Shown: positions 1 through 11,640 of the stretch, one piece after another
How positions within the stretch are numbered: the stretch's first letter is position 1
How the letters are laid out: every line of letters begins with the position of its first letter
Source: Oxytricha trifallax
Taxonomy: Eukaryota > Ciliophora > Spirotrichea > Sporadotrichida > Oxytrichidae
Direction: 5' to 3'
Length of the DNA: 64,000 nt
Assembly (NCBI GenBank): GCA_000711775.1
Contig: ARYC01000835.1
Location: 49,441-113,440, forward strand
Made by a program: the position numbers and the translations under genes
The notes under the pieces: generated by a model
What the model was told of the DNA's origin: nothing
Database searches by the model: none
The model's input: the letters and a program-made list of their open reading frames with translations, nothing else

Positions 1-525
1 TTTATCGTCTAGTGCGCTAAGATATTTCTAATCCCAGTAGCAAGTTAGCTCGCCAGGGTCAACAGCGTTGAAATAGGGATACCAGAAAGATTAATCGCCT
101 TTTTGGAATTCGCACATCATAAAAACAAGCAAAGTCAAGAAGTCTCTGTCTTCAGACGATTTAAAAACATTTTCATGGTTTGCAAAGATGAAACCTATCT
201 CTGAGGAGCGAGCTCTCTCCACTGTTATTAGGCATTTATTTGGAATATATACAAATGCCTCATTATGTTAAATGTCTTCCTTGACTGCTGATATCAAAAT
301 AGAATAGGAATAAATTATAAATTAATTAGATCCCATAAACCAGGAGTGATCTGGGCCGAATGCTGCTGGAAAGTTAATCTATATAAAAATTATAACATAA
401 TTTAAGGAATCTACTTTATCCATAATCACTCCATTTTGTTTGGCCCACTCAACATATAATTTTAGCTTAGGATCTTCTTATATTCTTTCAGTGACCTTTT
501 AGTTATAAGTCTCTTCTTTGCTCAT
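1..525 (-). CDS. SET-domain methyltransferase (SETD3/LSMT-like), 5' part, runs off window start
   Basis: Read with TAA/TAG as Gln from an ATG at 525, the minus strand gives MSKEETYNQKV, then WAKQNGVIMDK, then FVYIPNKCLITVERARSS and FWYPYFNAV. The pattern (a WA..NG opening, a VP.-like I.I turn before LIT.E.A, then FW.PY) is that of the SETD3 / Rubisco-LSMT class of SET-domain protein methyltransferases, which methylate a lysine or histidine on a protein substrate. The catalytic half lies outside the window. A 36-bp GT-AG intron is likely at 379-414. The stretch around 300-350 is a poor family match and may hide a second intron or an IES. The gene is divergent from the NAP gene, with start codons about 200 bp apart, so a shared promoter is plausible. 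Family assignment is fairly sure; substrate unknown. Confidence 0.72.
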
Positions 526-726
526 TTTTAAAACACTCTTTTTAAATTTCAAAGTTTATAATGCTTCTTTATTATTATTTATAAGTTATTAACCAACTAA
601 ATTGAATATTTGGGCTAGTGGAATAGCCATAGTTTGCATTAAAGCATTTACATATTTATGTGATGATTATTGTTTGTTTATTATCAATTATTGATATTAT
701 TACTTAATAACCATCTAGGATTAGAA
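526..726. promoter_or_regulatory. Divergent intergenic region between SET gene and NAP gene
   Basis: This 201-bp A+T-rich segment separates two head-to-head start codons (525 minus, 727 plus). Compact bidirectional promoters are usual in hypotrichs. No specific factor site can be named from the sequence. Confidence 0.4.
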
Positions 727-2784
727 ATGACAGATGTAAGTGCCTTTTGCAAATTAATCAAGAATTCCACAAGTGAGAATCCATTATTCTGATGAAGTAT
801 TCATTTTAATGGGCTCTCATTGTTGTGGACATACTTACCATATACGATTGAATTATTTCGCATGACTGTTTACTGAATAAATGTGTTTTATAGATCTAAT
901 TTGAAGATCCAGAGCAAAAGGAATTCGATCTTAAAATGTCAAAGACCATCGAAGCTATGCCAGCTGAGGTCAAGGACAGATTCAAGGCTCTCAAGGTTCT
1001 ACATGTAAGTATTGACGTTCAAATATGTTCGAAACTATTCTTGAAGAGAGAATAGTGCTCTCTTCTAGATTAATTGCTAAAACAATAGAAATGCAATTCA
1101 ATACTGTCAAATGGTGATATTAATAATCTTAATTTTACAGGATCAATAAACCGAGATTGATGAAGAAGAGCAGAAACTATATAGAGATCTTGAATTGAAA
1201 TACGACAAGCTTTATCAAGAGATCTATGAGCAAAGAAAATCTTTGTTATCAGGAGCCGTGCCACCCTCTGAAGCTCTCCTCGCTGAGTATGCTACCAGAG
1301 CAACCGAGCTAGATGATGAGGATTACAAGAAGGTTGAAGCCACTCCAATCGACGTGAAAGATATTCAGAACACCCCACTCGGAGTATATGGTTTCTGGTT
1401 TAAGGCCATGTTGAACCACGGTCTTATGAGCAGACTTATTCAAGAGAAAGATAGACCAATCTTGATGCACTTGCAAGATGTCTAATGCAAACTTCACGAA
1501 GCTGGTCATGGTTACGATTTAGTATTCACTTTTGAAAAGAACGACTACTTCTCTAACGAGACCTTGAAGAAGTCCTTTGTTATGACTAAATCAAATATCA
1601 TTGAGAAGTGCGAGGGTACCCCAATTTCATGGAAAGACGGCAAGGATGTTACTTAAAAGAAGGTAAAGAAGAAGAACAAGAAGAAGGGCAAGACCACCAC
1701 CGTCACCAAGACAGTTGATTGCGAGAGTTTCTTCAACTTCTTCAAGACCATCGAAATGCCAGACGAAAAGGCACTTGAGGGAAAGAAAGACGATGACGAA
1801 AAAGATCCAGAAGAAGAAGAGAAGGACGTTGGAGAATTAATGGACGCAGATTTCGATATTGGTAATGAATTCAAGGACCAACTCATTCCCCTTGCCCTCG
1901 AATATTACATGGAAGTAATCTAGGAAGAGGACGAAGAAGACCACGATTGCAGCGATGACGAGTGCGGAGGTGGACACGGCCACGACCACTCAGATGAAGA
2001 ATTCACTATCAAAGAATCTGAATATAAGATCAAAAGATCGCGTAGAAATTTCAATCCAAATACTTTAGTTCATTAACTTTTAGCGGTTAATTAGCAAAGC
2101 CAATCTTAATACATTTGTTAAAATCGGAATATAGAAGAGGATAAAAGCAAGGGCAGCTCGAGAAAGAAATCATCATCAGATGACATTGAGCAAAACAGAC
2201 ACATACTTAAGGATAAATGGAGACATATCATTGACATCTATCAATCTTACAATCATGAATACGAAAACTGCAATATATACGGGGATAGGAGATAAAACAT
2301 TGGGAGTTGTGAGTTGTCTTAAAATTTTGACAAAATAAGGCAGATTGATGAGGAATTCAACGATTTCGAGGAGGACTTTGAAAGTTTCAATAACAGCTGT
2401 GACAGTTAAGAAGATAGAGGAGGTGATAGAGAAACTGCTAATCAATAGAAGTAAAATTTACCAATCGGACTTAGTGGCAATGACTTGAGCTTTGATGGTA
2501 ACTTACGTGGTAATAATGAGTCAGGCTCTAATAGTGGTGATGAAGAGGAAAAGAATTATAACGATGAAGAATAAGATGACGATCGAGAAGACGATGAAGA
2601 AGAATATGGAATTGAATATAAAAAGAAAATTGGAAGCGGAAGTAAAGCTTAAAATTTGAAGAAACAAGAAAATTCTAAAGGTTATAACCTCAGAAATAAA
2701 TAGGATATAATCAATAAAATTGATTGGAATAAACATGATTCAGATGATGATGAAGATGACAGTGATTTCTCACCAAATGACTGA
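727..2784 (+). CDS. Nucleosome assembly protein (NAP1/SET family) with long acidic tail
   Basis: Three exons, 727-735, 894-1004 and 1141-2784, are joined by canonical introns (gtaagt...tatag and gtaagt...tacag) and encode about 587 residues ending at TGA. The NAP fold is clear: LYQEIYEQRKSL dimerisation helix, GVYGFWFKAMLNH, ILMHLQDV, YDLVFTFEKNDYFSNETL, the C..TPI.WK strand and the FFNFF segment. NAP proteins shuttle H2A-H2B and aid chromatin assembly. After the usual acidic tail (runs of E/D with a GGGHGHDHSD patch) the frame stays open for about 220 more residues of S/N/D/E-rich, low-complexity sequence ending DSDFSPND, much longer than in typical NAP1. This may be a real extension or may contain an undetected IES. 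The first exon encodes only MTD, so the start rests on the good splice sites. The gene is convergent with the minus-strand gene ending at 2985. Confidence 0.9.
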
Positions 2785-2984
2785 ATAAAATAAAATTAAA
2801 GATAATTAATTTAATAATTAAATTAAGAAAATTTTAATAGTCAATATATGTTTAAAATCAACTGTAAAACTGTTACATTACATTCCAATTTACTATTGTT
2901 TTATTATACTTTTGTCTTACTATATTTTATATCCTCCATTATAATTTTAATAGCCTTTGAGTATAATGATGTTTGTTACACTCA

Positions 2985-5900
2985 TCACAGGTACTTCCTC
3001 ACAAATCCAACATTTTAATGAACCATTTATTGATCCCTCTAAACCTCTCCAGTCTTCACTTTTGAACTACAGCAGAAAAACAACCCATAACAATTCTTAA
3101 TATTCTTATCTTCTCTTTAATTATTAGATCTCCTGATGGTTTTCATTTATTACTAATTTTCTTACATATTTCTCTCATCGAAAGTTACTTTTCTTAGTTC
3201 TCTTGACGCTGGGGATTCCTACTGTAAATTATCAAGATTAAATTCAACATTATCATGTTCATATTTATATAAAAATGGGTTATGTAACAATCATTCAATT
3301 GATTTGAGAAAAAAACATGAATAGGATTATATTTGAATGTTAATTGTTGAAATCTAAACGCTTAGGCTAAATTAAGGGATTATTTGGATGTTAAATTTAG
3401 GACTACTGCTAGTTCATAGACTAGTAATGTCCGATTTAATGGTGAAAGTTTTAGTACTCTTCCAAAGTGTGATGGTTCAGCGATTAGTACTAAATTGAGG
3501 GATTATTAATAATTTATATACTTCCCTGGTCTATATTATCAGCATGGGCTAAAGGGGGGTCAGCCTATTTTATATTTGTGATTTTGAATTTTTGTTGCTG
3601 AGCTGTTACATCCTCATAGTTTTTATCTTAAAGTTTGAATTCTTCACAATTGAAACCTTTCTTGAAATCTGTCTGGAAGTGATTATAAAATGATTTAGTT
3701 GTTTTTCTTGGCAAAAGTCCTAACTTTTTAAAGATGTCTCTTTGTGTTTTATGCACTTCCTGGTCATTTCTTACAATATATTGAAGTATAAGTTATTGTA
3801 ATAATTTAAACTTATACGTAGAATATTGCAAGACGTTCTGCCTTAATATGAGGGTATATGCTCATTAACTTATTGAAATCCCTGTCTACTAATAACTATT
3901 CAATCAATATTTAAGCCTAGTTCCTCTTTTGAGCGCTATCAGGATCTTTTTGCTTATTTTTCACGACTTGTACAGTTTTCCCAGTTTAAAATTTGTTGAA
4001 GCCCTTTTATTGAAGTTACTAGAATTCTGAACCTTATCTTTCCACTATTCTCTAAGAATTTTTCTCAATCAAATCATCTTACTATAAATTTGAATGCTCT
4101 GCTATGCCTACACTTTCTTAATGAAGCTGCCTCTCACTTTTCGGAATAGTAATAGACTACTTTCTGAATTTATTGTTATAATTTACACAGTTTGGTTATT
4201 TTGACATAGAATTGGCATTGAAATAGTTTGATTACTGCTTATCAAGGGTTGACAGCATGATTGACGTTTAATGGGATATGTGATGCTAGGCTTGAAACTT
4301 TGGATCTTCAAAAGCTGCGAAAGAAGGGGATTCAATCAGAAAATTATCTTCAGCAAATTGTTTTGCACTCTTTGCTAATGTATTTAGAGTTCTCTCTGGA
4401 ATCTTTCTATTTTAAAGTTTTGCAAGTTGCTAAATAGATTTAATAATATTATAAATTATGAAATTAGGAGTAGTCTAATAGAAATTTTTATTGCACTCAT
4501 ACTTTTCAAGGGGAGAGGGATAATTCGTTTTGCGATAAGGGGCCTAATAAAATCAAATAGTATGGCTATGAGAGATAAATTATATCAATAACAGTTTTTA
4601 TTAAGAAAATTAATTATCTACTTGTGGCAAAGGAAATCAAATACAAAAAGTAGAGTAGAATTTTATACTCATCAAAGTATTTAAATTTAAATTTAGACAT
4701 CTATAAATATACATTTATTTAAAGTAAAAACTAAAAATTTAGAAATTAAAAGAAAATGAAATGATAAATTGAGAAAAAATGATTTTATAAAAATTTGCAA
4801 TATATTAATTTTCATTAATATTCAATTAATTTACTTATAAAAATATAAATATTCTGTCTTGCATAAGTTTTTAAATGATTTTTCTATATAACATTTTAAT
4901 GTTATAATTATAAGTTGTATTTTTTATTTTATTTTGGGGTAAATTATTTAATTTTTAAAAACATATATTAAATATCTACTGCTTACTATTGATATTTTTA
5001 TTATTTCGGTTATATAAAAAACAAAATCAGTTCATTATTATATTTCCTAGAGTGATTATAGGAAATTAACTTTAAAATCTAGATGTTACATATAACTTAG
5101 TAGTACATGTAAAATTTTAAAAATTGAGTTGGTATTCTAAAAAGTCTTATTTATTGACCACCCCATCCACTACTTCTAAAAATGTTACAGCAATTTGTTG
5201 AATTATTGAATTATTGGTGATATCTTTAAATTATAATTGAAGATTATACATTAACTATGAGTTGCTCAATAAACTCATTTATAAAACTAAAAATAATAAA
5301 ATTTCATCGTTAAGTTGAAGAGCAGGCTATTTGCTTTCTAGTATAGATTTGATTTCTGATTCATCATTCATACTGGGATGTGCAATTTGTTTTGAAAATA
5401 AGCTCATTTTCTTTGGTTTGGAAGCGCTGAGATCATACTACGAATTAATTGAAGATTCCTCAAGCGCAGATCCTTTTAAAATCCATCACTCATAAAACAA
5501 GAAATGGGATTTAGAGAAAAATAAACAAATAAAAAAATACTTTGATAATAGAGAAGCTTTTGTTAAAGACTAGACTATAAATAATAAGCATACCTTTTTT
5601 ATTAAATATTCAAATTCCTCATAAAAATAGTTATTTAAGCAGATATGTATAAATTTATTTAGATTTCTATATATATAAAGTTATTTATAAACTTCAAAAC
5701 TCTATTATTAGGGATGTTATAAGGGATTTTATCTCTTCCTTTTAATTTTATCTATTAATTGGTGGCTGAAAATTACTAACTAATGTAAGTCTTTATATCA
5801 TCACAGTTTCTCTTCGCTGACTCTCTTGATTGAATAAGTCCATTTTATCGCTCAACTTTCTAGAAGTAAAATTGGGCAGCTACGCTTTAGAGATACTATA

Positions 5901-6988
5901 AAGTTAACTTTGAGCACTTGATGGTGTTTCACCTAATAATTTGTTTTGTGCATCAATTTTATGTTAGATATTATCTTGATATTATTCATCTTCGCTGTTA
6001 CTAGAAAAGGTACCCATAAACAACTAGTCTATATAGTCTATACTTCGATCTAACTTATTTTAGATTGCGTTTTAATTTTCTACTGGACTAGGCTATGTGG
6101 TATCATGCCTCCTTAGACTTTACTTCTTAGAGCTGGGGAGACATGTAGAGAGGCCTGATCCAAAATCAATTCTGCTATTTTTGCTGCTTATAAATCTTTA
6201 AATTTAAATAAATGAACTATTCAAATCTGAGTTGAGAGAACTATTCCCTCTCAGATTGATTAAAATACTCATGATTCTTGTCATTAAAGACTATTTAGTC
6301 ACTAGGAGCTACTTAATGCTCTAATCTTTAATAGTAAAAAAGACTATAATTTTTAAGTTAATCTTTCGCTTTTAGATGACACCATAAGCAGATGCATATC
6401 ATCATCCTCATATATTCTTCTACTACCTATATGATTTTGCCCTGGATCACCATGCATGTCTTATAAAAGATCTTACTGGAATTACAGATAAGAAGAGATA
6501 GGATTTTTAAAGTTCATGGAATGCTCAAATGAAGACAGAGTAGCATGAAATCTTTCCTAATCTTACTCCTCATCAGAATTTTCTGCTTAATTTTATGGTT
6601 ACATTTAGGGACCTTTAGTTAATACAATTGTGTTTTTATGTCCTCGCTAAGGTTACTCTGGATTTAAGAGAAAATATTTATCAAATTCAGAGTTCTTATA
6701 ATCGTTGTCATTAGCCTATTTCAAAACTTAATTCTTTTAATTTTCACCGTTTACTAGAGTTCCAATTTCAGATTAGTTGTTATTATTTGTGATTCTGTCC
6801 TATTTCTCAATAGGTTCTTAGTTCTTATCATTAATTTAGACATCCATTTTTGAATTATTTAACACTTATTCCTTCTAACCTTCCAATCCGGGTAGCCAAG
6901 ACTAAGCCTTCAAAATTAAGGAATCCTTCAATTTTTATTATGGACTAGATAATGGCTAGGGGTCCTATTAATTTCTATCCTTTATCAT
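2985..6988 (-). CDS. Large Gln/Asn/Ser-rich protein of unknown function, IES-interrupted
   Basis: Start at 6988 (MIKDRNQQDPQPLSS), stop TGA at 2985. After removing the IESs 6295-6347, 3775-3817 and 3260-3341, the minus strand gives long open stretches with typical hypotrich Q/N-rich composition: an N-terminal segment (6988 to about 5700) with polar repeats and the GSGLSTCLPSSKKQS patch, a Ser-rich segment at 5480-5300 (SINSQYDLSASKPKK), a C-terminal segment from about 4450 (NTLAKSAKQFAEDN) and a cysteine-containing tail CYGLFFCCSS near 3080. The joins between about 5700 and 5480, and between 5300 and 4450, are unresolved, so this could be two genes. No domain is recognised. Coding status is supported by the three precise pointer joins. 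Confidence 0.62.
3260..3341. other. IES, 82 bp, pointer ATGTT
   Basis: Pointer copies lie at 3255-3259 and 3337-3341. Removing the segment joins NNQH to DNVEFNLD on the minus strand in one frame. Left in place, the minus frame stops at TGA (3295). Confidence 0.72.
3775..3817. other. IES, 43 bp, pointer TAC
   Basis: TAC copies lie at 3772-3774 and 3815-3817. Excision joins AERLAIFYV to RNDQEVHKTQRD on the minus strand. The unexcised frame meets TGA a few codons on. The pointer is short, so the exact boundary could slide by one or two bases. Confidence 0.62.
4440..5300. other. Long A+T-rich non-coding stretch, probable large IES
   Basis: About 860 bp of near-uniform A+T-rich DNA separates two coding blocks of the minus-strand gene. 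It has no convincing open frame, repeat or inverted repeat. It most likely contains one or more IESs, but matching pointers could not be fixed by eye. Confidence 0.4.
6295..6347. other. IES, 53 bp, pointer AAAGACTAT
   Basis: A perfect 9-bp direct repeat (6286-6294 and 6339-6347) brackets 53 bp. Removal fuses KSERLTQKLQ to SLMTRIMS on the minus strand and corrects a frameshift; left in, the frame ends at TGA 6300-6302. Confidence 0.85.
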
Positions 6989-7145
6989 TTATTAATAAAT
7001 TATTCAGACAAACTAAATTTTAATTTTATAAGAAATCGATATAATTAGATTGGAGGCTATTTTAACATAATTCTTCACATTTTATAAAAAATTTAAATTA
7101 TAAAATCACTTTTTAAAAATATGAACGATTTAAACTTAATTTGAA

Positions 7146-9443
7146 ATGAAGAAAATTACGTTTTATATTTGCTAATTTAATTGTTTTATGAATTAATTAA
7201 AAATAGTTTACCAACTGAGACACCAGTTGAAACTAAGGTGTGCTCCACTTGCAAGCAGCCAATTGATGTATCGAAATTCCGTATTCATGAAATTGGTTGC
7301 GCCAGAAATAATTACATTTGCAATATTTGCGGAGACTTGGTTGCCAAAGCTGAAAGAGAAGAGCATGAAAGTCAAGCGCATACAAAAGTCGTTTGCTAAT
7401 TTTGCAGAATTGAATTTGAGAAGAGGCAGATTGAGGGACATGAAAGTGGATGCTTTGCCAAGCCAAAAGAGTGCAAATACTGTGAACAAGTTATTTTAAA
7501 ATTATTAGAAATTTCCAATAAATTGAATGGAATTATTCTTACCATATTTATTGGCTATGTTAATTTAATTAAAGTTATCAAATTCGATGATTATGAGAGA
7601 CATGTATCATTTTGTGGGAGTAAAACTAAAAAATGCTAAGATTGCGGTAGAAATGTATGCTTAAAAGACGAGGACAGTCATTAATATGGAGGTGAGTGCT
7701 CTGCTTTCAAGGAAGAAGATTTAAGAATGAGACTTGAGAAAGCTTAACGTGAGGAAGAAGAGAAGAAGCGAAGAGAAATTGAATCCAAAAGGAAATAGGA
7801 ATTAGATGCAAGAAAGAGACTTGATATGGAAAAGAAGTTTGAAGATAATTTCAACATGGAGGATGTTGATAATGAGCGAGGAAATAATCTACAAGATAAA
7901 TTACCTAGGACTAATACAGTAAAAGCTGGGAAGTAACAATTAACTGGGGCTGCTCCTTAAAGATAAACTAACTTAAATAGTTTCATGAATCCTGGAACAA
8001 GCTCAAGTGGAGTTTCATAGCAAATGAGGACAGGTTAATAAATAGCATTAGGAGGGTAGAGCAGCAATATTGGGGCTCCAAAGCAACTGTAACCAAGAAT
8101 TACATCAACGGGTAATTCTTCAAAACTTCCATCTCAATAAATTACTGCATAATAATAATAACAAAGTTCTTAATAAAGATAAATGCCTTCTTCTCTTGGG
8201 GGCAAAGGACCAGCTTCTAATCCTTCATAGATAAAATCAATTGTTTTTTTACATAAAATACTTTTACAAATTTTATAGTCAGTATGATTTTAAATCAATT
8301 TACTTAAATCAACTGTTACTGGCACATCTTCCATGAATAGACCAGGAACAAAAGGAGCAGTATCTAATACCTCCTAAAACACTAGATTAGAAGAATAAAA
8401 ATAATCCTTAGCTTAAAATAGACCAGGAGTTATTACGGGGACCTCTTCAAAACCGAAAGGCGGAGTAGTCATTAATAACTTGAGATAAGGAGTTGGCATT
8501 CCAAAAAACAATGGTCCAATTGTGAATCCACGCTTAACTTCAAACACCCAGTCTAATTAAATTTCTTAACCCAGGCCTCAAGTCAGAACCAATCCTTAAC
8601 CCCAGAAATAAACAAGCCTGCATTAAAATTAACAGCCTTTAGCTCAACATAACCTAGATCCAAATGAGGAGCTGTTGGCTAGAATGCTCGAAGAAGATGA
8701 GGACATGCGTATTGCAAATGAAATTTAGAACAACATCTATACTGGTGGAAGTGGTACTGGTAAAACATCAAAGCCATAATAGAATGCTGCATCTACTCAG
8801 AATAGACCTCAGAATTAAAGAGCCTATCAGGAAGATCACCCTATGCATCAAGAGTAGTTAATTGGAGATGCTAGATCCAACTTCAGGGATGAGTGGGGCA
8901 TGGACCCAAGTGAAGTTGCTCAGCACTATGGGGGTGCAGGAGCCGGCGCTGGTTATGATGATCATATATATAATAAAAATACACAAATAATAGAATTTGT
9001 TTTATTGATAAATATTTATAACCAATAATTAATGTTTAGATTAATAATTTATAAAGATAAAACCTTTTACTTTCATTCAAATACTCTCATTAAAAAATAC
9101 TAGTAAAATTATTTAATATCGTTTTATATATTAAAAAGAAATCATTTTTAATTTTTGAAGTTAAATATTTAAATAAGTTTGCTTAGGATATTTTAATTTA
9201 AATTTAAAAAAAAAATAATTTATAAAAATATTGAATAAATTTGATGATCAAATGATGGATGACGAGTATCAAAAAGTGATTGAGGAGAGCTTGAGAAGTT
9301 AAAAAGGCGCAAGGGACATTTAAATTAATATGTTTTTATCATATTAAACATTATAATTTATAGATTTTATGATTGAAGAAGAGCAACTTAGAAGAGCCAT
9401 AGAGGAGTCAGCTAAGCAGTTTGGAGGAGGATATTACTAATGA
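7146..9443 (+). CDS. TRAF-type zinc-finger protein with C-terminal ubiquitin-interacting motifs
   Basis: Start ATG 7146 (MKKI, then intron 7160-7206, then LPTETPVE). Four C-x2-C-x11-H modules follow (CSTCKQ, CNICGD, CQFCRI, CKYCEQ), each with 11 residues before the His, then a fifth CQDC site: the TRAFD1/XAF1 type of TRAF-like zinc fingers. The 11-residue spacing of the fourth finger appears only after excision of IES 7495-7578. Then come a charged coiled coil (RLEKAQREEEEKKRR), a long Q/S/P-rich linker with GTSS repeats, and two ubiquitin-interacting motifs, DDEYQKVIEESLRSQ and EEEQLRRAIEESAKQ, ending GGGYYQ-TGA. TRAFD1-like proteins usually act as regulators in ubiquitin-linked signalling, and UIMs bind ubiquitin; both point to a ubiquitin-binding adaptor. 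The reading around 9320-9360 between the two UIMs stays open but looks A+T-rich and may hide one more intron or IES. Confidence 0.86.
7160..7206 (+). other. Spliceosomal intron, 47 bp
   Basis: GT at 7160 and AG at 7206. Splicing joins ATG AAG AAA ATT AC to T TTA CCA, giving MKKITLPTETP and supplying the only in-frame ATG. Confidence 0.7.
7495..7578. other. IES, 84 bp, pointer AAGTTAT
   Basis: AAGTTAT occurs at 7488-7494 and 7572-7578. The length is a multiple of 3, so frame does not decide it. Excision restores the fourth zinc finger to C-x2-C-x11-H-x3-C, the same spacing as its neighbours. Confidence 0.85.
8241..8312. other. IES, 72 bp, pointer AAATCAA
   Basis: Pointers at 8234-8240 and 8306-8312; a third AAATCAA lies inside at 8292-8298, so an alternative boundary is possible. 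Excision joins SNPSQIK to STVTGTSSMN and removes a hydrophobic stretch foreign to the linker. Confidence 0.7.
8965..9250. other. IES, 286 bp, pointer TGATGATCA
   Basis: A perfect 9-bp repeat (8956-8964, 9242-9250) flanks 286 bp of A+T-rich DNA. Excision joins GAGAGYDD to QMMDDEYQKV and corrects the frame (286 is not a multiple of 3), bringing both UIMs into the protein. Confidence 0.9.
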
Positions 9444-9705
9444 TTCTATGTAAAATATTAAATAATTTTTTGATAATTTAATTGATAATAACATGACAGT
9501 TTTAATATTGTAAATTCATTAGATTTTATAATTCAATTTTAACTTGAAAATTCATAATTTAAATTTTTTATTTAAAATATTTATAACTTAAAAAATGATT
9601 TTTATTAGGAAAATTTGGAAGTAAAATATTTATAAGCATATTATAAATTATGAATTATTATTATTATCTATTTCATTTGAACCAATCATTATAATTAAAA
9701 GGAAA

Positions 9706-10053
9706 ATGTCATCCTAGAATAGAAAATTTGCATACATATAATTTATATTCATAAAATTTTTATAATTGCACTATTTTAATAATTTAAATACACAAAAAGA
9801 TGCTTTAATACAAATGGGCTATCACAAATTATATTAGTATCTCAACGAATAATCTGATTAATAAATAAATTTGAAGTTGCCCGAGCCTACTAGACTTAAC
9901 ATACATTAAACGGACACATATTCTCATTACTCTCAAATATAGTGCTCTTACAGTATTTGTAAAAATTAAATGAGTATATAATTAAATGTACTAAACTAAT
10001 TTAGTATGTCACAGCTTTATGTGAGTAGGGAAAATATACACCTTAGTGAATGA
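9706..10053 (+). CDS. Possible N-terminal coding segment, unknown protein
   Basis: From ATG 9706 the frame is open to TGA 10051 (115 codons): MSSQNRKF, then an A+T-rich hydrophobic stretch that may be an IES (AAAATTT recurs 30 bp apart), then ALIQMGYHKLYQYLNEQ and LKLPEPTRLNIHQTDTYSHY. The middle looks coding by composition; the ends do not. It could be one MDS of a larger gene. From 10054 to 10746 I see no coding, only a G-rich strand patch near 10060-10110. Confidence 0.35.
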
Positions 10054-10746
10054 GTGGTATACAGGGGGACGGATAGTTGTGAGGTGAATGGGACATAGGG
10101 AATTGCATATTTAATTAACGAATGTGTTGATCAAAAATAGAAAAAAGCACTTTCTTGTAAAAGATTCATTTAAGAATATGAATTTAGGGGCAAGTTATTT
10201 CTAATTTTGTAAAAATCACAATAAGGTTAGCATTATGAGAATTGCCTTGAAACCTTCATTCGAAGCATATGAATTGAATATTAACACTATTAAATTGTTT
10301 TTATTGATTTTTTAATTGCATCGCTTGCAGGGAAGAGATAGATAAAAACTTACTATAATGGAAATTAATATAACCTACCTTAAATTTGAAAGCATTATCA
10401 GCTTGTATTTAATTGAAAAATTTTACAGTCAAGTTAAAGTGACACAGTGTTTAAGTTCGAACCTCATATTTGCTTTTGCAATTATTAAAAAATAATAATT
10501 AGTAATATTAAAAAAATATTTTAATTTTAAATTTTTGATTAGATCAGACTTATCAATCACATAATAATAAAAAACTACTAACATAAATTTTTATTATTAA
10601 TTTTACAATTTATATTTATAATATGTTCAATAAAAATTATAAATTTAATAATTCCATAAGGTTGAAAATTTATTTATTTAACAATAGTAGTAGACTATCC
10701 CAAAGTAATTTAATAATAATAAAAATCAGAAACTTAAGTATTTTAT

Positions 10747-11640
10747 ATGGAAAGTTCCTCAAGCCAAAGCACACAAGGAATTGATACACCCAAAGTGCAA
10801 ACTCCTTCATCGGGTGACTTCTCAATATCCCCATCACCTATCTAGTTACCACCCCCAATTATTGGAAATCCTGAGCCCTACCAATTCCTTAACGCCAATT
10901 CACAAGCTTTGGTCAATGATGTATTTTTTGCCAATATCTAAAATCGTCAATTGCAAAACAAATACCTCAATTCATTCATTCAGTCAAACATGCACTTTTA
11001 GATGAACTAACAGCACTATCACGATCCAATCACAAATGAAAAACTGCAAGAGTCTTTCTAAATTGCTGAAGTATTAGCAGACAAACTTTACAAAAAGTAC
11101 CAAGGGACTTTACAGCGATTTGACTAAGACGACTCTAAGCCTGACTTGTACATATCAAGAGATTTTTTGACAAGAGAACAACAATAACAAAATTATAAAC
11201 GCTTGCACAGTTCTATCAACAATTCAATGAAACTATACTAGAACACGTCACTTTACCAGTCATACCTTTTATTTGGGATGCCTCCCAACTTGACTGAGAC
11301 AGAAAAACAAATCTTGAAGTCAGAGCTCCCATTATTTGAAAGAAGTGCCAATGAGTAACCTAATCCTCCACCTCAGCAAAATTCTCCAGTCTAATCTAAT
11401 CTTTTGCCTTAAGCTATGAACAATAGCTAGAATAGCTCAGGCGACAATTCTCAACAGATGTTTGGAGACAGTGGGGCCTTTAATCAGAACCAAAATGATT
11501 AGAGAGAGTTCAATCAAAATTAATAAATCAACAATTATCACAATTGTAATTTTTATGTAATTTAATGTAAATGCTAAGAAACAGATATATTTAGCACTGA
11601 TTTCAAAATTAAAGATAAAATCCTTTTTGCATAATTTTGA
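10747..11640 (+). CDS. Gln/Asn-rich protein, unknown function
   Basis: ATG 10747 to TGA 11638 is one 297-codon frame: MESSSSQSTQGIDTPK, a Pro-rich turn (PIQLPPPIIGNPEPYQ), a predicted helical middle (LQESFQIAEVLADKLYKKYQ, then MPPNLTETEKQILKSELP), and a Q/N-rich tail (NNSQNSSGDNSQQMFGD). No family recognised. The last 40 codons (after NNYHN) change to A+T-rich composition and probably belong to an IES or 3' flank, with the true end elsewhere. The higher G+C and even codon use of the body support a macronuclear-destined gene. It is in tandem with the gene at 12798. Confidence 0.65.

Noticed and set aside
1195-1509. Short standard-code ORFs over the NAP gene on both strands
   Set aside because: They end at TAA/TAG, which are Gln here; the plus one is part of the NAP exon and the minus one is its shadow.
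6200-6290. A 10-bp IES (pointer ATTTA) in the Q-rich minus gene
   Set aside because: It was only needed for a wrong upstream frame; with the AAAGACTAT IES removed the frame is continuous.
10430-10480. A TTCGAACC sequence resembling a tRNA T-arm
   Set aside because: No matching acceptor stem, D-arm or anticodon arm could be paired around it.
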